Assembly (NCBI GenBank): GCA_039566865.1
Contig: CM076955.1
Location: 5,644,501-5,708,500, forward strand
DNA: 64,000 bases
Origin: Aurelia coerulea
Taxonomy: Eukaryota > Cnidaria > Scyphozoa > Semaeostomeae > Ulmaridae
Reading direction: 5' to 3'
Each line of letters begins with the position of its first letter. The first letter of the stretch is position 1. The position numbers and the translations under genes are program-made. This document shows, piece by piece, positions 34,175 to 46,439 of the stretch. The notes beneath the pieces are model-generated. The model did not search any database, was not told the DNA's origin, and saw only the letters and a list, made by a program, of their open reading frames with translations.

Positions 34175-34796
34175 ATAAAACCCTGCATTAAGCAACTAAA
34201 AATTCAACAAGATGCATAGGTGAGTTGTGGAGCTGTGTGCGCTCTGATCAATGATATCTGCCTGGGATTCCTGGAGAGAGAATAATCTCTGTTTGAATCC
34301 AGATAAGCTACAGACTGAGAACGTCATCAATGCTATGTAACAAAAAGTCGTAACCTTTGAGAATCATACGATGTTTTTACAAACCAAATGATCTTGGAAG
34401 TAAGCTCTACAAACAGTTGAGATGAGGCAGGGATCCTAGGATCAATTAGCCAATCCCATAGGATTTTAATATTTTCTTTTACAATTTTCACACAGCAACC
34501 CACGTAAGAAGTATGGATCACATTAAGATTACTTTTTAAATATACTTTGGAAGGCTACCAAACCGCAAAGGCTATAATGCAACAGTTATCAAAAATAAGC
34601 AATCGGATTTTCTGCAAAACAATTTTGTAGTAAACAACTTCACTTCGTGGTGAGCAGTGAGATGAAGTTTTTTGAATTATCATATCCATTCAAGCACAAT
34701 TGTAAAATCCACGTGCAACGATGCCACTACAAATTGTAAGGAGGGCACTGAAATAACATTCGATGCAAGTCTTTAGCATAGGCTTAATAATAACAA
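34175..34796. other. no feature recognised
   Basis: No supported gene or repeat. Confidence 0.3.
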
Positions 34797-35265
34797 TGAA
34801 AATAACGATAATGATAATAATAATAATAATAATAATAATACTAATATATAACAATACATTTATCAAGTACTACAATCAATGAATACATGTTCGGAGGCGT
34901 TGTACAACTTTATTCCAATGTAAAAAGTAAAATCATATTAACTTTAGTTAAAGAATATACATGTCAAATGCTAAAAAAAATGTCAATTGATAAAATTTCA
35001 CTTATTGGTTAAAAGCATAGCAAATAAGTGTGTTTTAATTTTGAAAATTATTCCAAAGTTATGGAGCTGCAGCAGCGAAAGATCTATCTCCATGTTTGTC
35101 CAATTTTGTTTTTGGAATCACAAACATTATAGATTGTGTTGACAATGTATCTTCCTCTTTGAATATCTAGCTTGTCTTTCAAGTATACTTGTTCCATGTC
35201 ATTGAGTGCCTTAAATGTCAACATTAAAATGATTTCAGCATCTAACAAAGAATTCAGCATTCTAA
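34797..35265 (-). mobile_element. LINE 3' end with (TAA)n tail
   Basis: The minus-strand frame reads ILMLTFKALNDMEQVYLKDK, then after frameshifts DRSFAAAAP, LWNNF and FKIKTHLFAMLL, which is the standard C-terminal order (LTFKAL...RS...A-P-x-LWN-x-L...FK-x-x-L-K-T-x-L-F) of CR1/L2/jockey-like reverse transcriptase ORFs. The 3' UTR ends in the ATT/TAA microsatellite at 34797-34850. 5' truncated and frameshifted. Confidence 0.6.
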
Positions 35266-36475
35266 TTACAACTATCAACCAGATCTGCTTTACACAAACA
35301 TTTATAGCAAAGCACAAGAAATTCTCGATCAAACAGACTATCGCTTTTGGTAAATTGTGCAATCCACGAAACTTTATGAGCCCCTAAAAACAAGTCTGCA
35401 GCTGCAAAAGAAAAATACTTGACAGAGATTCTCTAAAGAGAAAAGAAGCAAAATTAAGTTGCAACAGGTTTTTTCTCCTTGAAACCAAGTGCAGAAATCT
35501 TTTTCAGCATGTCAACGAAAACAATGCACTTCTCTTCAGTAACATCAAAATTAGGGAATTCGACGGCAGTAATATATACAAATTTTCCTCTCAAGAGACA
35601 AAGAGGAAAGAAGGAAAAGATAGCTAGCGAAAGAAGCTACAAAACTATTCCTCAGTAGCAGTCGAAATAAATTGATCCTGGATCAAAAAATAATGTTATA
35701 GTGATGCAAAGTTATTTTCATGGCCATAAATTGTACAGAATTTTTGTCGGTAAACATTATGCCTGAGCCTCATTCCTAAGACATTAACAGCAGAGAACTC
35801 TACTCTACCATCCCTTCTAATGAGCATTATTCAAGCTACAACCCAAAGATTATGGATTGTATACCAAGCAAACTATCTTTATTTATACTTTAAATCTATC
35901 GGACAGCCAACCTTCCCCTTCCCCGTTTTTCATTCTTGCTACAATATTCAGTTTGTCGTTATCACAACACACAACCACTATCTTTCTCTCCCTTCTAAGT
36001 TTCCCTCGTCTCTACACGTCAGTCTGCCTATAAAAATATAAGTATTTTTGCCTCTCTTTAGCATATAAACTAATCGTTGTTGATCATCAACTGACTAGGT
36101 TATCAACAAGGATAAGGTTTAGGAAGTAAATAAAATAAAGGAAAAACAATGCATTAAAAACAAACATAGTCTTTAAAAAGAGTTACCATTTTGCCCTTTC
36201 CTTGCTGCAGACTTTTGTCAACTTGAGCAGATTAACCTGATAAAGGCGAGATTAGAATTACGTCTAGCTAAAGTTCGGCAAGTGGAGAGGGTCTTTCAAG
36301 GAGACATAAAGAAACAAAGGGACGTCTGCTGCCTTTCGAAATTCTGAAGCAGACACAAACTAACTCCTTACTGTGGCTAAAGCCGGATATCCTAAAAGCT
36401 AGTAAACAGTATTTTCATTACTTTTAGTGTATTTATGAATGTAAATAAGGGATTCGATATGATCTGCTATGCTTT
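35266..36475. other. no feature recognised
   Basis: AT-rich DNA; short frames only. Confidence 0.3.
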
Positions 36476-36910
36476 TCGCCTTACGGCATAACGGAATAAC
36501 CAGACCCAGGACCACTAGGACCGGACCCTAACGGACCAGACCCTAGGGGAATGCCCTACCCTCGCTTTGACGTTAGATAGGAAGTCAATCACCGAAAGGA
36601 GGGGGAATTTCTCTCAAAAAATCTCGTACATGAAATCTTTCTGTTGTGAAAAAATCTCGTACACTTTTGCGAATTAGTGACTCATGTTCTGCGACACACT
36701 CAGGCCACTCAACTGAGTTCATCGAAGAGAAGCTTTCAGACTGCCCAGCCTCCAAGCTGCAAGTTCATCTCAGCACTTAGAGTTCAATTTGATCAGGCTG
36801 GCAGGTAATACTTAGGGACTTTGTTAGCTCCCATGGTGGCCCCAGAAAATTATTAGGGGGAAGTTGGTCACATGTATCTTCTAAAATATGGGTTAACACT
36901 CATCTTTTTC

Positions 36911-37246
36911 GATAAGAAACTGAGGTCCGAGTTCGTCAGGTAGTTTCTTAAATCTTAGGACATTTCGCTGCCAAAGTTTGAAATTTGTTTCTTTCAATTT
37001 TTAGTGCAGAAAATGTAGAATTAATTTCGTTTTGTTAGAAGGGTTTCCAAACTATTTAATAAGATCTAAAACACTAAGTAATAACATAATTGACACCCAA
37101 AAATAATTGGACACGGTACAGTAATAGCAACAGTAATAGAATTTTTGAATGAAAATTACGAAAGTTTCTTAGCATTTTGAAACTGGCGGTGGGGTAGTAT
37201 TTTTCGAAAATTTTAGCCTACTATTTCTTATGAGCTGTTTCTCATA
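36911..37246. mobile_element. TIR element, GTTTCTTATA family, copy 3 (nested)
   Basis: The ends are GATAAGAAAC and GTTTCTCATA, with internal segments in the order seen at 4279-4709 (AGGTCCGAG, GTAGTTTCTTAAATC). It lies inside the 9-bp-TSD element, so it inserted into that element or was carried along. Confidence 0.55.
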
Positions 37247-37699
37247 AAAATGCAAGCCCGTAAGAAGCGTGGGGCAGGGGGGTGTAAGCCCCCCAATAAT
37301 TTTGAAAACAATGGTGCCACGCTACAAGTATTAATTAGATGTAGTGCTCTCTGTTGTTCTAAGAACAATCCCCCAATCAGAAGCTGCTTCCTACGGCCCT
37401 AAAAAAGGTGATTGCACATGCATGATACGAGAAAACAAATGCACACAAATGCACATTCTGAGATGCAATATTGTGATCATGGGATTTACCAAAGACAAGT
37501 GGGGTCAATGCCCGGGTCAATGGGTGGTTTGAGAGAATGGTTCTATTAACATTTCCAAAATTATCACTCTCTCTTTCGAGATCGTGTTGCCCCATATATC
37601 TGCCAATTACCACCTTCACAATAAACATTACGAACAAATATGTTGTCAAAAAGCTGCCTGCTAAATGATTTGGCAGTCCCAAACTAACTTGCAAAGAGC

Positions 37700-37809
37700 A
37701 TGGAGAAGCCAGAATCAAGTCCAGAAACTGAGATTGTGGAGATGGAATACAACGTTGCTTGCATCACGACGTCATTGCAACAACTTGAATCACCAAGCAA
37801 GGCAGAGAG
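37700..37809 (+). CDS. first-exon-like ORF inside a transposon
   Basis: ATG starts MEKPESSPETEIVEMEYNVA, then CITTSLQQLESPSKAE, and the frame ends at a consensus donor GAGAG|GTAAAA in phase 2. The acidic, Ser/Pro-rich start looks like a genuine N-terminus. I see no acceptor and following exon before the right TIR. It could be exon 1 of a lost transposase or a captured host exon. The protein is not recognised. Confidence 0.42.
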
Positions 37810-38144
37810 GTAAAATATTTAGGCCATGTAGTTAAATGCTTATAGGCTATTAAATGCTTAGCCCCAGTGGGCAATGGCTTGAGGCCGAATCAAATTTTGT
37901 CTGCTGGTTAGACGATTTCATATACCATGCATTGCTGCGACTGTTGTGGCATCCAGACGGATTTATTTAAGAATTTATTTAAAGCAATGACTGTCTTATC
38001 TTACTTTGGAGCGAAACTTCTGTGTTGGCCGCCATTACAAACAAACGCTGGAAGGAAAGTAATGGGTATTCCCCTAGGGTCTGGTCCGTTAGGGTCCGGT
38101 CCTACTGGTCCTGGGTCTGGTTATTCCGTTATGCCTCGCCTTAC

Positions 38145-38330
38145 CAGTTTAAAGTAAACATGCAATAAATCTAGCTTTGTGTTATGTCGCCAGTCTGAAA
38201 CTGCCTTCACTTGACAATAGATTGGGGCTCGATAATCTCACCGTGATAGTTTTGTAATGGGTTTTACGTAAAGTTGCAATTACCAATGGACCAATCAAGC
38301 AGAGTAGAGAGAATTGGGTGTGACTTTAGA
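38145..38330. other. no feature recognised
   Basis: Short spacer before low-complexity DNA. Confidence 0.3.
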
Positions 38331-39650
38331 GAAAGGAGGATAATGTATTATAAGAATGTGTAATATTTTGAATTAATGGATGTATGAATAAATTAATGCA
38401 TGAATGAATGAATCAATCAATCAATCAATCAATGAATCAATCAATCAATGGATCAATGAATCAATGAATGAAAGAACGAATGAAAGAAAGAAGGGGTGAT
38501 TAAACGAATGAGGGCTAAAAATATGAACTGCCGGGATAAGAAATGAAGCTAAGCAAGAGAATGGGTAAAAGGAATGAAATAATTAACATTCACTACTATT
38601 AACACAAATCATTAAAATAATGAATGTTTAATATATACGATAAGGACAAAAGAAAGAAACATAGTATAAAAATGAGCAAGAAATAAATCAAATAAATAAA
38701 TGTTTTCCTTGGCTAACTGGGTTAAAGAAATATGAACTAAGACATAAAGCAGCATGACTGACCAATGATGAAGCAATGAATTGATGAATACAAAGAATGA
38801 AAGCATGCACATCAGAATGATGTATGAAAAAAATTAGGGATGATCGAAAGGGTGAATTTGATTAGAAAGAGAAACAGATTAATGACAGTAATGACAATAA
38901 TGAATGAATAATTGAATGGAAAAATTACTGACCAAATAAATGAATGAATACATGGATGGATTGAAAAATATAGGGAAGAACAGCAGTTAAGATGAGATGT
39001 CCTAAGGATGCAACATTGAACTACGGGAATTGAGAACGATGAAATACAGAATGCCGCTTGAATCTATAGGAAAATGGATTGTTGTTGTTGTTGTTTGTTT
39101 GTTGCGAACACCGAAAAGCCAAGTTTATAGAAGCATTGTCGTGGTCCTTCCTTTCGATGTGACCACACCTCCTCGAACCACCAACCTTCAGATTGGTAGT
39201 CATAGTCAAGCGGCTACAACAAAGCCATCCCCACTTATGAATACATGAGAATAACAAAATTGGGAATAATTTGAAGGCTAAAGACTAATTGAGGCTCATT
39301 ATAGAATAGAACAATTCATGACAGCAAACAATGAATAATGAATGAATAACTGAATGAATGAAAAACTGTCTGATGAAATAAGTGATGAATGGATGCATCG
39401 AAGAATCCAGGGAGGAACAGAATTTGAGACAATATATCCCAAGGATGAAAATTGAACCACGGAATTAACAAAATGAATGTCAGAAAGCTACAAGAATCTA
39501 ATGAACTAATGACTAAATTGACAAAGAAATGATCGAATGAACGAAACAACATACGAAACAAAGAATAAATTAATTAATAGATGAAGAAAAGAATGAATTG
39601 ATGAATCAATGTAAATGAATAAGTGTCGATGGAGAACAAGACAGGTAAAT
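38331..39650. repeat. ATGAAT/AATC low-complexity region
   Basis: An AATC/AATG microsatellite at about 38396-38475 grades into degenerate ATGA/GAATGAAT repeats over 1.3 kb, interrupted at about 39075-39100 by a GTT microsatellite and some normal sequence. No coding signal. Confidence 0.8.
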
Positions 39651-40527
39651 AAATAAAGGGTTTTCTTCACACAGTAAAAAGAGAAATGTGTCTAAATTGC
39701 CACAAATTGATTATCTTATACCATTTTCACATTTGCAAGTTAAACCATCTTCAACTAACCTAGATGGGTTCTAATTGGTCAATGCAACAAATCTAATGCG
39801 TTTGATTGGTTGAAATTTAACATGGTTTAGACAAAGCTGGTTTAACTGTCAGTATGAATGGGGTATTATTCATTTCTAGCAAAACTTGGGCTCCGTCGCC
39901 AACGTATAAACAAATCTGCAAACACCATCATTTTAGGCACGTGTCAATTGTTAATCCATTATTTTCTGCAGTTTGTTTGGTGGCTTTACTCAAGCCATCA
40001 AAAAGTGACCGTGTAACTTCCACTTATATCGGAGCAATCGTAAAGATATGAACGTTTGGTTTGTTCCTCTGCGCAGTACAAAGATGTTTATTCGAAATGA
40101 TACTTTCATTTTGAAAAAAAGATGAAAAGCCTGTGTGATATTACCTTTCGAAAACTGCAAAATCATCGTTTCGAACGAAATTGGGATACGGAGCCCCTTC
40201 AAGCTAAGGCAAAATTCATATTGTAACTGTGCCACAGCAGGTCAAAAAAGTTAAGAAATTTATCCTCATTATGGCTAATCAGCTCTTTCGTAGCCTGTGC
40301 AAATGACCTAGACGTTAAAACCTATGCACAGTAGCACTTAAACATATCGGAATCGGCAATACAAAATTTCCCACATTATCCCAAATAAATCAGCTAAAAA
40401 TCCAAAGAGGTTTGCCGTAAAATTAACAGACGACTCCAAAGCAAAAGGAAATTAAACCAGGGCGCATTTTGTGAACTGTATGGCGCCATCTTAAACACCA
40501 AGGCCACAACCCTAAAGATCCAATTTA
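39651..40527. other. no feature recognised
   Basis: No supported gene or repeat. Confidence 0.3.
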
Positions 40528-41245
40528 CTGTATTTCTTGTTCGCTTGGCTATTCACTGTGATAGTTTTCATGTGCAGGGGGTTCGCAAGTAGGTAAATTA
40601 TGTAAATTAAACAGCAAGGGTGGATAAGCAAGAGGAAGATGAAAATTAGCATCTTAAAGGGCAACAAACAACCTAATTAAATTCTTCAGGGAGGATATCA
40701 TGTTGATGATGTAAATGCTGAACTCCTGTGCCATGACTGTCAAAGTGATGGAAGCAACTATGATAGACAATGTATTTCTTGTTCGCTTCGTTATTCACTG
40801 TGGCAATTCTCATGTGCAAGGGGTTTTAAAAGATAGCGAAAGCTTTTGAATTAAAGAGCAAGGGTGGATAAGCCTTCTCTTCTTTATATGCCCTGCTTGT
40901 TGTAAGCTTTGGCGACCAATTCATTCCAACTCTTCCAGCCATCTACATTTTTCTTTACCATGCCCATATACTTATATACCTCTCCATGTACCCCTCCAAT
41001 ACAAAAGTCATCTAGCTTTTTCTTCACGATGCCCACATGCTTACATCTTTGGCAGCCTTTCACCTTTTCCCTTCCATCTTGCCTTGCTTGAATCATTCTA
41101 ATTGATGGATCAGTAAGAGAAAGATACCAAGGGAGCATCTGAGAAAGCAGTAACAATTCGGGAAGGATATCATGGGATTTCATGTTGATGCTGCAACTGC
41201 TGAATTCCTAAGCCATAACTATCAAAGTGCTGGAAGTAACTGTGG
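40528..41245 (-). pseudogene. partly duplicated coding remnants, unknown family
   Basis: The minus-strand translation NPLHMKTITVNSQANKKY (40595-40535) recurs as NPLHMRIATVNNEANKKY (about 40833-40770), which continues in frame into CFHHFDSHGTGVQHLHHQHD and stops at about 40676. A third part (41245-41155) reads HFDSYGLGIQQLQHQH, then shifts by a 10-bp insertion into a 99-codon frame (41183-40884) with CQRCKHVGIVKKKLDDF and YKYMGMVKKNVDGWKSWNEL. Substitutions are largely conservative, so this was protein-coding. Broken by a stop, an insertion and a partial duplication. Confidence 0.45.
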
Positions 41246-42500
41246 TACCTAATTATTTAAAAGTAAAATAGATTTAAAGACCTGCTGACGGAGTTTTGTA
41301 AAATATTATTATATTCATACCTACGCTGCTTGTTAACGACCTTGCTGCCAGTTAGTACTTCATTTGGTGCGTCTCTTAGGAACAGTGAGTCCTGAAATAA
41401 ATAAGATGCTTCAGGGTCAACTCAATAAATCTTGATTTGAAGCTTGTTGGGGATTAATTTGAAAATATGAAGATATGGCTCTAACAAGGGTTACATAGGT
41501 AAAGCATTGTAGAGAGAAATCAACAAGCAACTCGTAGGTAACCTGTTTTACTGAGATATAAAAGAATAACCGTCTCATGATAAAGATTAATATTATCAAA
41601 TATAGCACTTCTCCTGATTGAAAAGAATACCATAAAAACGCATCACCGTTTTAATTTGGAGTCAGTTCAAGGCTGGGCGCACAAGAATTAATCAACCAAA
41701 CAGAAGAACTTCCTAGCCTGTAGCCTCTGTAACAGTGCGACAGAACCCACAGCTAAAAAAGCACTTCCTCACTATTTTCTTCTTTTTTAAATTTGACATT
41801 AGATGCGTACCATGAAACTCCGTAAATTTCCTGTCCAAACCTCCAGATAAACTCTTCCTGTCTAAAGTCATGTGATTAAATTTAAAGTGTCTACCGCAAA
41901 AATGCTAATATCTGATAGTTCTCTAAAATCAACGTTCTCAGAAATAGTATAGCCCCCCCTGACTAGATTTTCTGACAACAAAGATTGATAACATTGCAAT
42001 GACAGATGACAGATATTAAGCGTTTCTAAGGAAAGGAAAGCTCTTTTCAGACGACATTTTGAAATAGAAGTGGATGCACATCTGCAAGGACATCAGAAAA
42101 TTCGATGGTAAGCAGAATTGTTTATATTTTGTGCAGCAGTAGGAGAGAGTCTAGTCGCACACTGCAGCTTTGCTATCACCGTCTCTGGTCAAACAATTTA
42201 TAGCCGTTTATAGTATGAGATATATCAAATACTCGCGAAACATGTGTGGGCTATGTCAGATTTGTAAAACCAAAGACACATTGCCAAATGCATACATAAA
42301 AGCTGCCTCAAATCGATTTACTTGCCAAAAGGTGCGATGAAAGCTTACAGCATAAAGTTGACAATAGAACTTGAATGTGCATCTAACAGCAATATTTTGA
42401 TGCTATTGTTTAAATTATTAAAATTATTAAAATTCTATTAACCAAATATTAACCAACATTCTACTAAGGTTTATCATATCATCATTTGATACCAGTCTCA
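41246..42500. other. no feature recognised
   Basis: AT-rich; no supported gene or repeat. Confidence 0.3.
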
Positions 42501-42623
42501 GTTACCTTAGCAAGTTGGCATAGGTGCACTTTAAAGTGCACTTTAAATAATTCGAAAAAGGAAAGGCCAAGATACCAGCGTCGATCAGATGCTTGCAGTG
42601 ACGAATGAGTAAATAAACTTGAA

Positions 42624-42934
42624 GGCAGAAACGCCGCAACATGAAGAAAAAACAACGGCAAACGAGTAAAAATTTATATTGTACCAACATTTCGTCCTGC
42701 CATGCAGGACTTCTTCAGGGCAGTTATGTGACAGTTATATTCAGAATTTAAATATGTACAGCGATTTATCCTTATGACTATGGATTTATATCAAGTTCTG
42801 TACATATCTAAATTCTGAATATAACTGTCACATAACTGCCCTGAAGAAGTCCTGCATGGCAAGACGAAATATTGGTCAAATATAAATTTTCACACAGTTG
42901 CTGTTGTTTTTCGTCGTGTTGCGGTGTTTCTGCC
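42624..42934. mobile_element. foldback with hammerhead-like cores
   Basis: Arms at about 42624-42756 and 42798-42934 are reverse complements (GGCAGAAACGCCGCAAC outer, CAGTTATATTCAGAAT inner). Each arm holds CTGAAGAAGTCCTGCATGGC followed by GACGAAAT, i.e. CUGANGA, a 7-bp stem and GAAA, the core order of hammerhead ribozymes found in Penelope-like elements. The following stem III and closing stem I are not convincing here. It may be two inverted copies of a Penelope-like terminal repeat. Confidence 0.55.
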
Positions 42935-44480
42935 AACAAATTTTTGTGCTTTAAATGTTTAGTGGTAGAAAAAATGATTTAACCTCTTGCAACAGTGTCC
43001 ATATTTGGAACGAAACATAGCTGTATGTACGTAAATTTCGCCATTGAAAACAATTTGATCGAAAAACATCTAAGATTAAATGGCAGGGATAGCAACACAA
43101 AGGTCAATGCGACCATGATTCCATACTGGTCCCTGGAGAGGTTGAAGAACAAAGGTTTTGCACCATAAACGGGAACAATCCATCAGGATTAGAAGGAATA
43201 GTAACAGGAAGACTGTGTTTCAATCGTAAAACTCAAATGCATTTGGCGAAGTTGCGTTCGTTAGTGGATAGCCCAAGATAATGACTTGCAAATTCCTCGT
43301 TACTAGCAACTTTTTCGAAATTGTACAGCATAGAATTGTGTTTCGAAAGCAAAATGAAGCTTCATAATATCCACTTGCTCTATCTGGGCTGCTGGGCTGA
43401 TCTTTGAATGGAAGCAAAAGTATTGAAAACAACTTTCCAAGGGACCTTACCGCCTAAAAATATATCCTTGTCAACTTAACTAGCTGTACTGCTGTAAATT
43501 ATAAAAGCGAGGATATACACGGATGTAAATGACGGATTGAAACCCTGTTCTGATCGAGAGCAAGATCTTTACGAAGGTGGAGCTTCAGGCTAGTAAATCA
43601 GAGAAAGGCTTGGACTAGAGAAACTTAGAAGGTTTACCATTAGCGATTAATGGTCGTACTTTTGGTTGCTTCGTTTTTTAATGCCTAACAGCAGGAAGTT
43701 ATTTCTAACCTTATCAGTGTTGAACTGTTTCAGGGCTCCATGATTCGATTTGCTCTTAATGAAGAGGTTTCCGGTCTTGACCGTTGTTACCTAAAAGAAA
43801 TTCCTGTTAGTCTCCGCCTCTGCAAAGTGTCTGGGAACATACCGCCATCAAAAGATTTGTCCAAAAATCTTAAAGTAGGACGCTGTCAAATCAACATGTG
43901 ACTTCCAACCAACCTTACCTTTGCTCCACAAACAAAGGGAAGGCATCACAAGTCAATTCTTGTAATGAACAACAACAGATTTCGTACTGCAATTCAAAGC
44001 ATTTAGCATTGCAATGCAAAGCATTGTTTGGTGATAAAACTTTTCCCAACGAGCTTAACAAAAATATACTCCTTCTAACTCTAAAGTTTATCCACAAATC
44101 TGGTCGATTCGGTTAGAAAATTCCAAAGAACTCCGCTTTAAGTCACTTAACCACAACCACCATGTTGCATGTCCCATTTTATTTTATTTCTATTTATTTT
44201 TTTGTTTTTCTTTGGTTCAGTCGTGTATTTTAAACATCAATCTCAAATTAGATGCCACGCCATATTTGCAATAATGCCCAATTTACTCATCCAAAACATA
44301 AGTCAACATGAGCGTAGATATTTCTCGTGGCAAGTAATTTGAGACAGACCATAGTAGTTTTTAGCTCCATGTCTAAATAGCCACAGCCTTTGCTCCTCGG
44401 CGTATAATTCCGGTAGTATTGCATAGTAATCTTTAGGTAGTGTAAGTAATATATATTGCAATTTTTTAGTAGATATGAAA
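42935..44480. other. no feature recognised
   Basis: Scattered short frames only. A GTGCACTTTAAA direct/palindromic motif lies just before the foldback at about 42532-42546. Confidence 0.3.
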
Positions 44481-44481
44481 A

Positions 44482-44985
44482 AATGCATTTAGCGACTGGA
44501 GACAAAGGAAATTCTCGAAACCAGTACTTGAAAACAAACAAAGCCGCAAAAGTTGCCCTGAAAGAATTAGAGGAAACTGTGACCTTGTGTATGTGAAAGG
44601 TGATTTTTAGGAGAAGTAATCAGCTAATATCAAAAAGAAGGAGGAAACATCTAAATATCTACCTAGGCGCATTTTGTTTATTTGATTCAGGAGCTCCGTT
44701 GTAATTCGTTTCATTTAAGCACTAAACATGCAAGAATTGCAATGCCTTGTGCTGGGCTTTTGAATCAAATAAACAAAATCCGCCATACAGATATTTAGAT
44801 TGATCCTTCTTTTCTCGCTATAAACTCATAAAATTTCTTACAAAACATGTTTCGCGTGCATAAGGCGACCGTTTGCCCTACTGGCTTCAGGGCAACTTTC
44901 GCGGGTGTGTTTGTTTTGAATTACTAATCGAGAGGATTTCCTTTGTCTGCAATCGCTAATCGCTTTGAATTGCAGTGTCAACCAA
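44482..44985. mobile_element. old foldback, arms about 220 bp
   Basis: The left arm (44482-44705) and right arm (44745-44985) match in reverse orientation with indels: GACAAAGGAAAT, AAACAAAC...AAAGTTGCCCTGAA, ATCTAAATATCT and ATTTTGTTTATTTGATTC each recur inverted. Identity is moderate, so this is an older element. No ORF. Confidence 0.65.
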
Positions 44986-45568
44986 AGAAACTGGTGTTAT
45001 TGCGTTACAAAACATTTTTGGACTACGCACCTTACATTACACCGGCACACCAATTCCTATCAACCATACTTCGAACAATTCATGGTGAAATAACTCGTTC
45101 TTTTTGACAGCAATCTCATTACTCGTCTCATCACTTTCATTAATGATGCTAAAATTCGTGTACACTTTCTGACCAAATAATTTCAAATTAATTATGTTCA
45201 GCATATTATCCAGTTAGCAAAGTGCATCAAAACCTCTCTAAAAATATAATTGCCAATGTACCAATAAAAGTTTAGAAGATGCGATGTAGGGTCATCTTAT
45301 ATCTTCTCGGCAAAGAAAAACTCCCTCCTGTGATCGAGGATTGCTTTTTAAGATGCTGCCTGGAATAGTTTCTTGGTTCTAACCTGATACTCTTTTCTGT
45401 TTTCTGTTGAGGCTAAAAGCCCTTACATATTGTCGATGAACAGTATGCGGTGGCAACTTTATGAATCGAAACTGATATCCTTTTCTTGTTCATTCTTTTG
45501 AATCAAAGTAATTGCAAATATGAGGATCTCTAAGTCAACTGAAAGGTAATCTAAGAATAATTATCTTT
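44986..45568. other. no feature recognised
   Basis: No supported gene or repeat. Confidence 0.3.
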
Positions 45569-45856
45569 TCATTTCTCTACATATTCCCATTTTAGTATTT
45601 GAGAATAAACCGAGAAATAACTCAAGTCGACGAGTTGTGCGAGTCGATAGCTTTCTTCTTTCTCGGCTACACCCACGCAGCAACCAAGGCAAAGGAAATC
45701 ATCTAGCTTGACTGCAGATAATTGCAACAAACCACGAAAGGATAACGCAAATAGGCAACAATGTATGAATTGCTTTTGAGGATTGATGCCATTGGCTACA
45801 TTCAAAACACTGCAGGCGTAATTTGTAATACCCCCGTTGCAATTTCTTTCATTCAA
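45569..45856 (-). CDS. weak coding candidate, Cys-rich
   Basis: A 95-codon minus-strand frame contains NGGITNYACSVLNVANGINP and DDFLCLGCCVGVAEKEESYR. It lies directly downstream of the candidate at 45913-46215 on the same strand, but no clean donor/acceptor pair joins them. Not recognised. Confidence 0.22.
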   Translation of the reverse strand: MNERNCNGGITNYACSVLNVANGINPQKQFIHCCLFALSFRGLLQLSAVKLDDFLCLGCCVGVAEKEESYRLAQLVDLSYFSVYSQILKWEYVEK

Positions 45857-45912
45857 AGTATCAAGTAGCGACGGGCATTGATTCGTACAACCACTTTGGT
45901 TTACAAATACGT

Positions 45913-46215
45913 CTAACGGTTTCTTGAGTCAGGTTTCTTCATTGACAAACAGTCTTTAATTCTTTGTAATCTTTTATCAACATAGTCCTCAGATTGTGTT
46001 GAGACTTTATGTCTCACCGTAAAACAATCGTCATAGGCCATTTGGCTGTCTGGGGTTAGGGACTCGTGTTTTTTTGAAGGCTTGAATAATTTCATTCTTT
46101 CCAGTCCCTTTGCAAAAGAGCTGTAAGTTTCATTGGTGCATGTAGAACCTTTAAGAGTGAATTCAGCGGACACAAAATTACCATGTGATGATTCAAGAGA
46201 GGGTAGGGCGGGCAA
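45913..46215 (-). CDS. candidate small ORF or exon
   Basis: A 100-codon minus-strand frame begins MPALPSLESSHGNFVSAEFT, contains GLERMKLFKPSKKHESLTPD and VDKRLQRIKDCLSMKKPD, and stops at 45913. Composition is balanced, charged and protein-like, unusual for this AT-rich region. No family is recognised and no signal peptide is seen. It could be a single-exon small protein or an exon of a larger gene. Confidence 0.33.
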   Translation of the reverse strand: MPALPSLESSHGNFVSAEFTLKGSTCTNETYSSFAKGLERMKLFKPSKKHESLTPDSQMAYDDCFTVRHKVSTQSEDYVDKRLQRIKDCLSMKKPDSRNR

Positions 46216-46439
46216 TATATAGCCTTATGATGATTAAAAGGCATTGATTCACTTGTCGATCAGACAAGCTTGAGCATTCGGTCCTGCTCAGTATTTCGAT
46301 CGATGTAAATGTAGATACAGATCTTAAGGTGTAGTGTGTGTTTACTTAATCATTCAGCAACCATGGATGCCGAATGTCTTCGCATAGCTTTCCCAATATG
46401 TGAACAAGCATTCCCCTAATTCTTAAAAATGATGTGATA

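Larger units (their letters stand above)
36485..38135. mobile_element. TIR element with perfect 9-bp target duplication (Mutator-like?)
   Basis: TIRs of about 70 bp start GGCATAACGGAATAACCAGA and contain repeated GGACC/GGGTCC motifs. TCGCCTTAC is duplicated at 36476-36484 and 38136-38144. A 9-bp duplication is typical of Mutator-like elements. The 1.65-kb interior holds a nested GTTTCTTATA-family element and a first-exon-like ORF at 37700-37809, but no transposase, so it is non-autonomous and may have captured host DNA. Confidence 0.8.

Noticed and set aside
37377..37718. 113-codon minus-strand frame
   Set aside because: It lies antisense to the first-exon-like ORF within the 9-bp-TSD element, has no recognised motif and no splice support.
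38396..38475. Possible CRISPR-like regular repeat
   Set aside because: It is a simple AATC/AATG microsatellite without spacers, and the window is eukaryotic.
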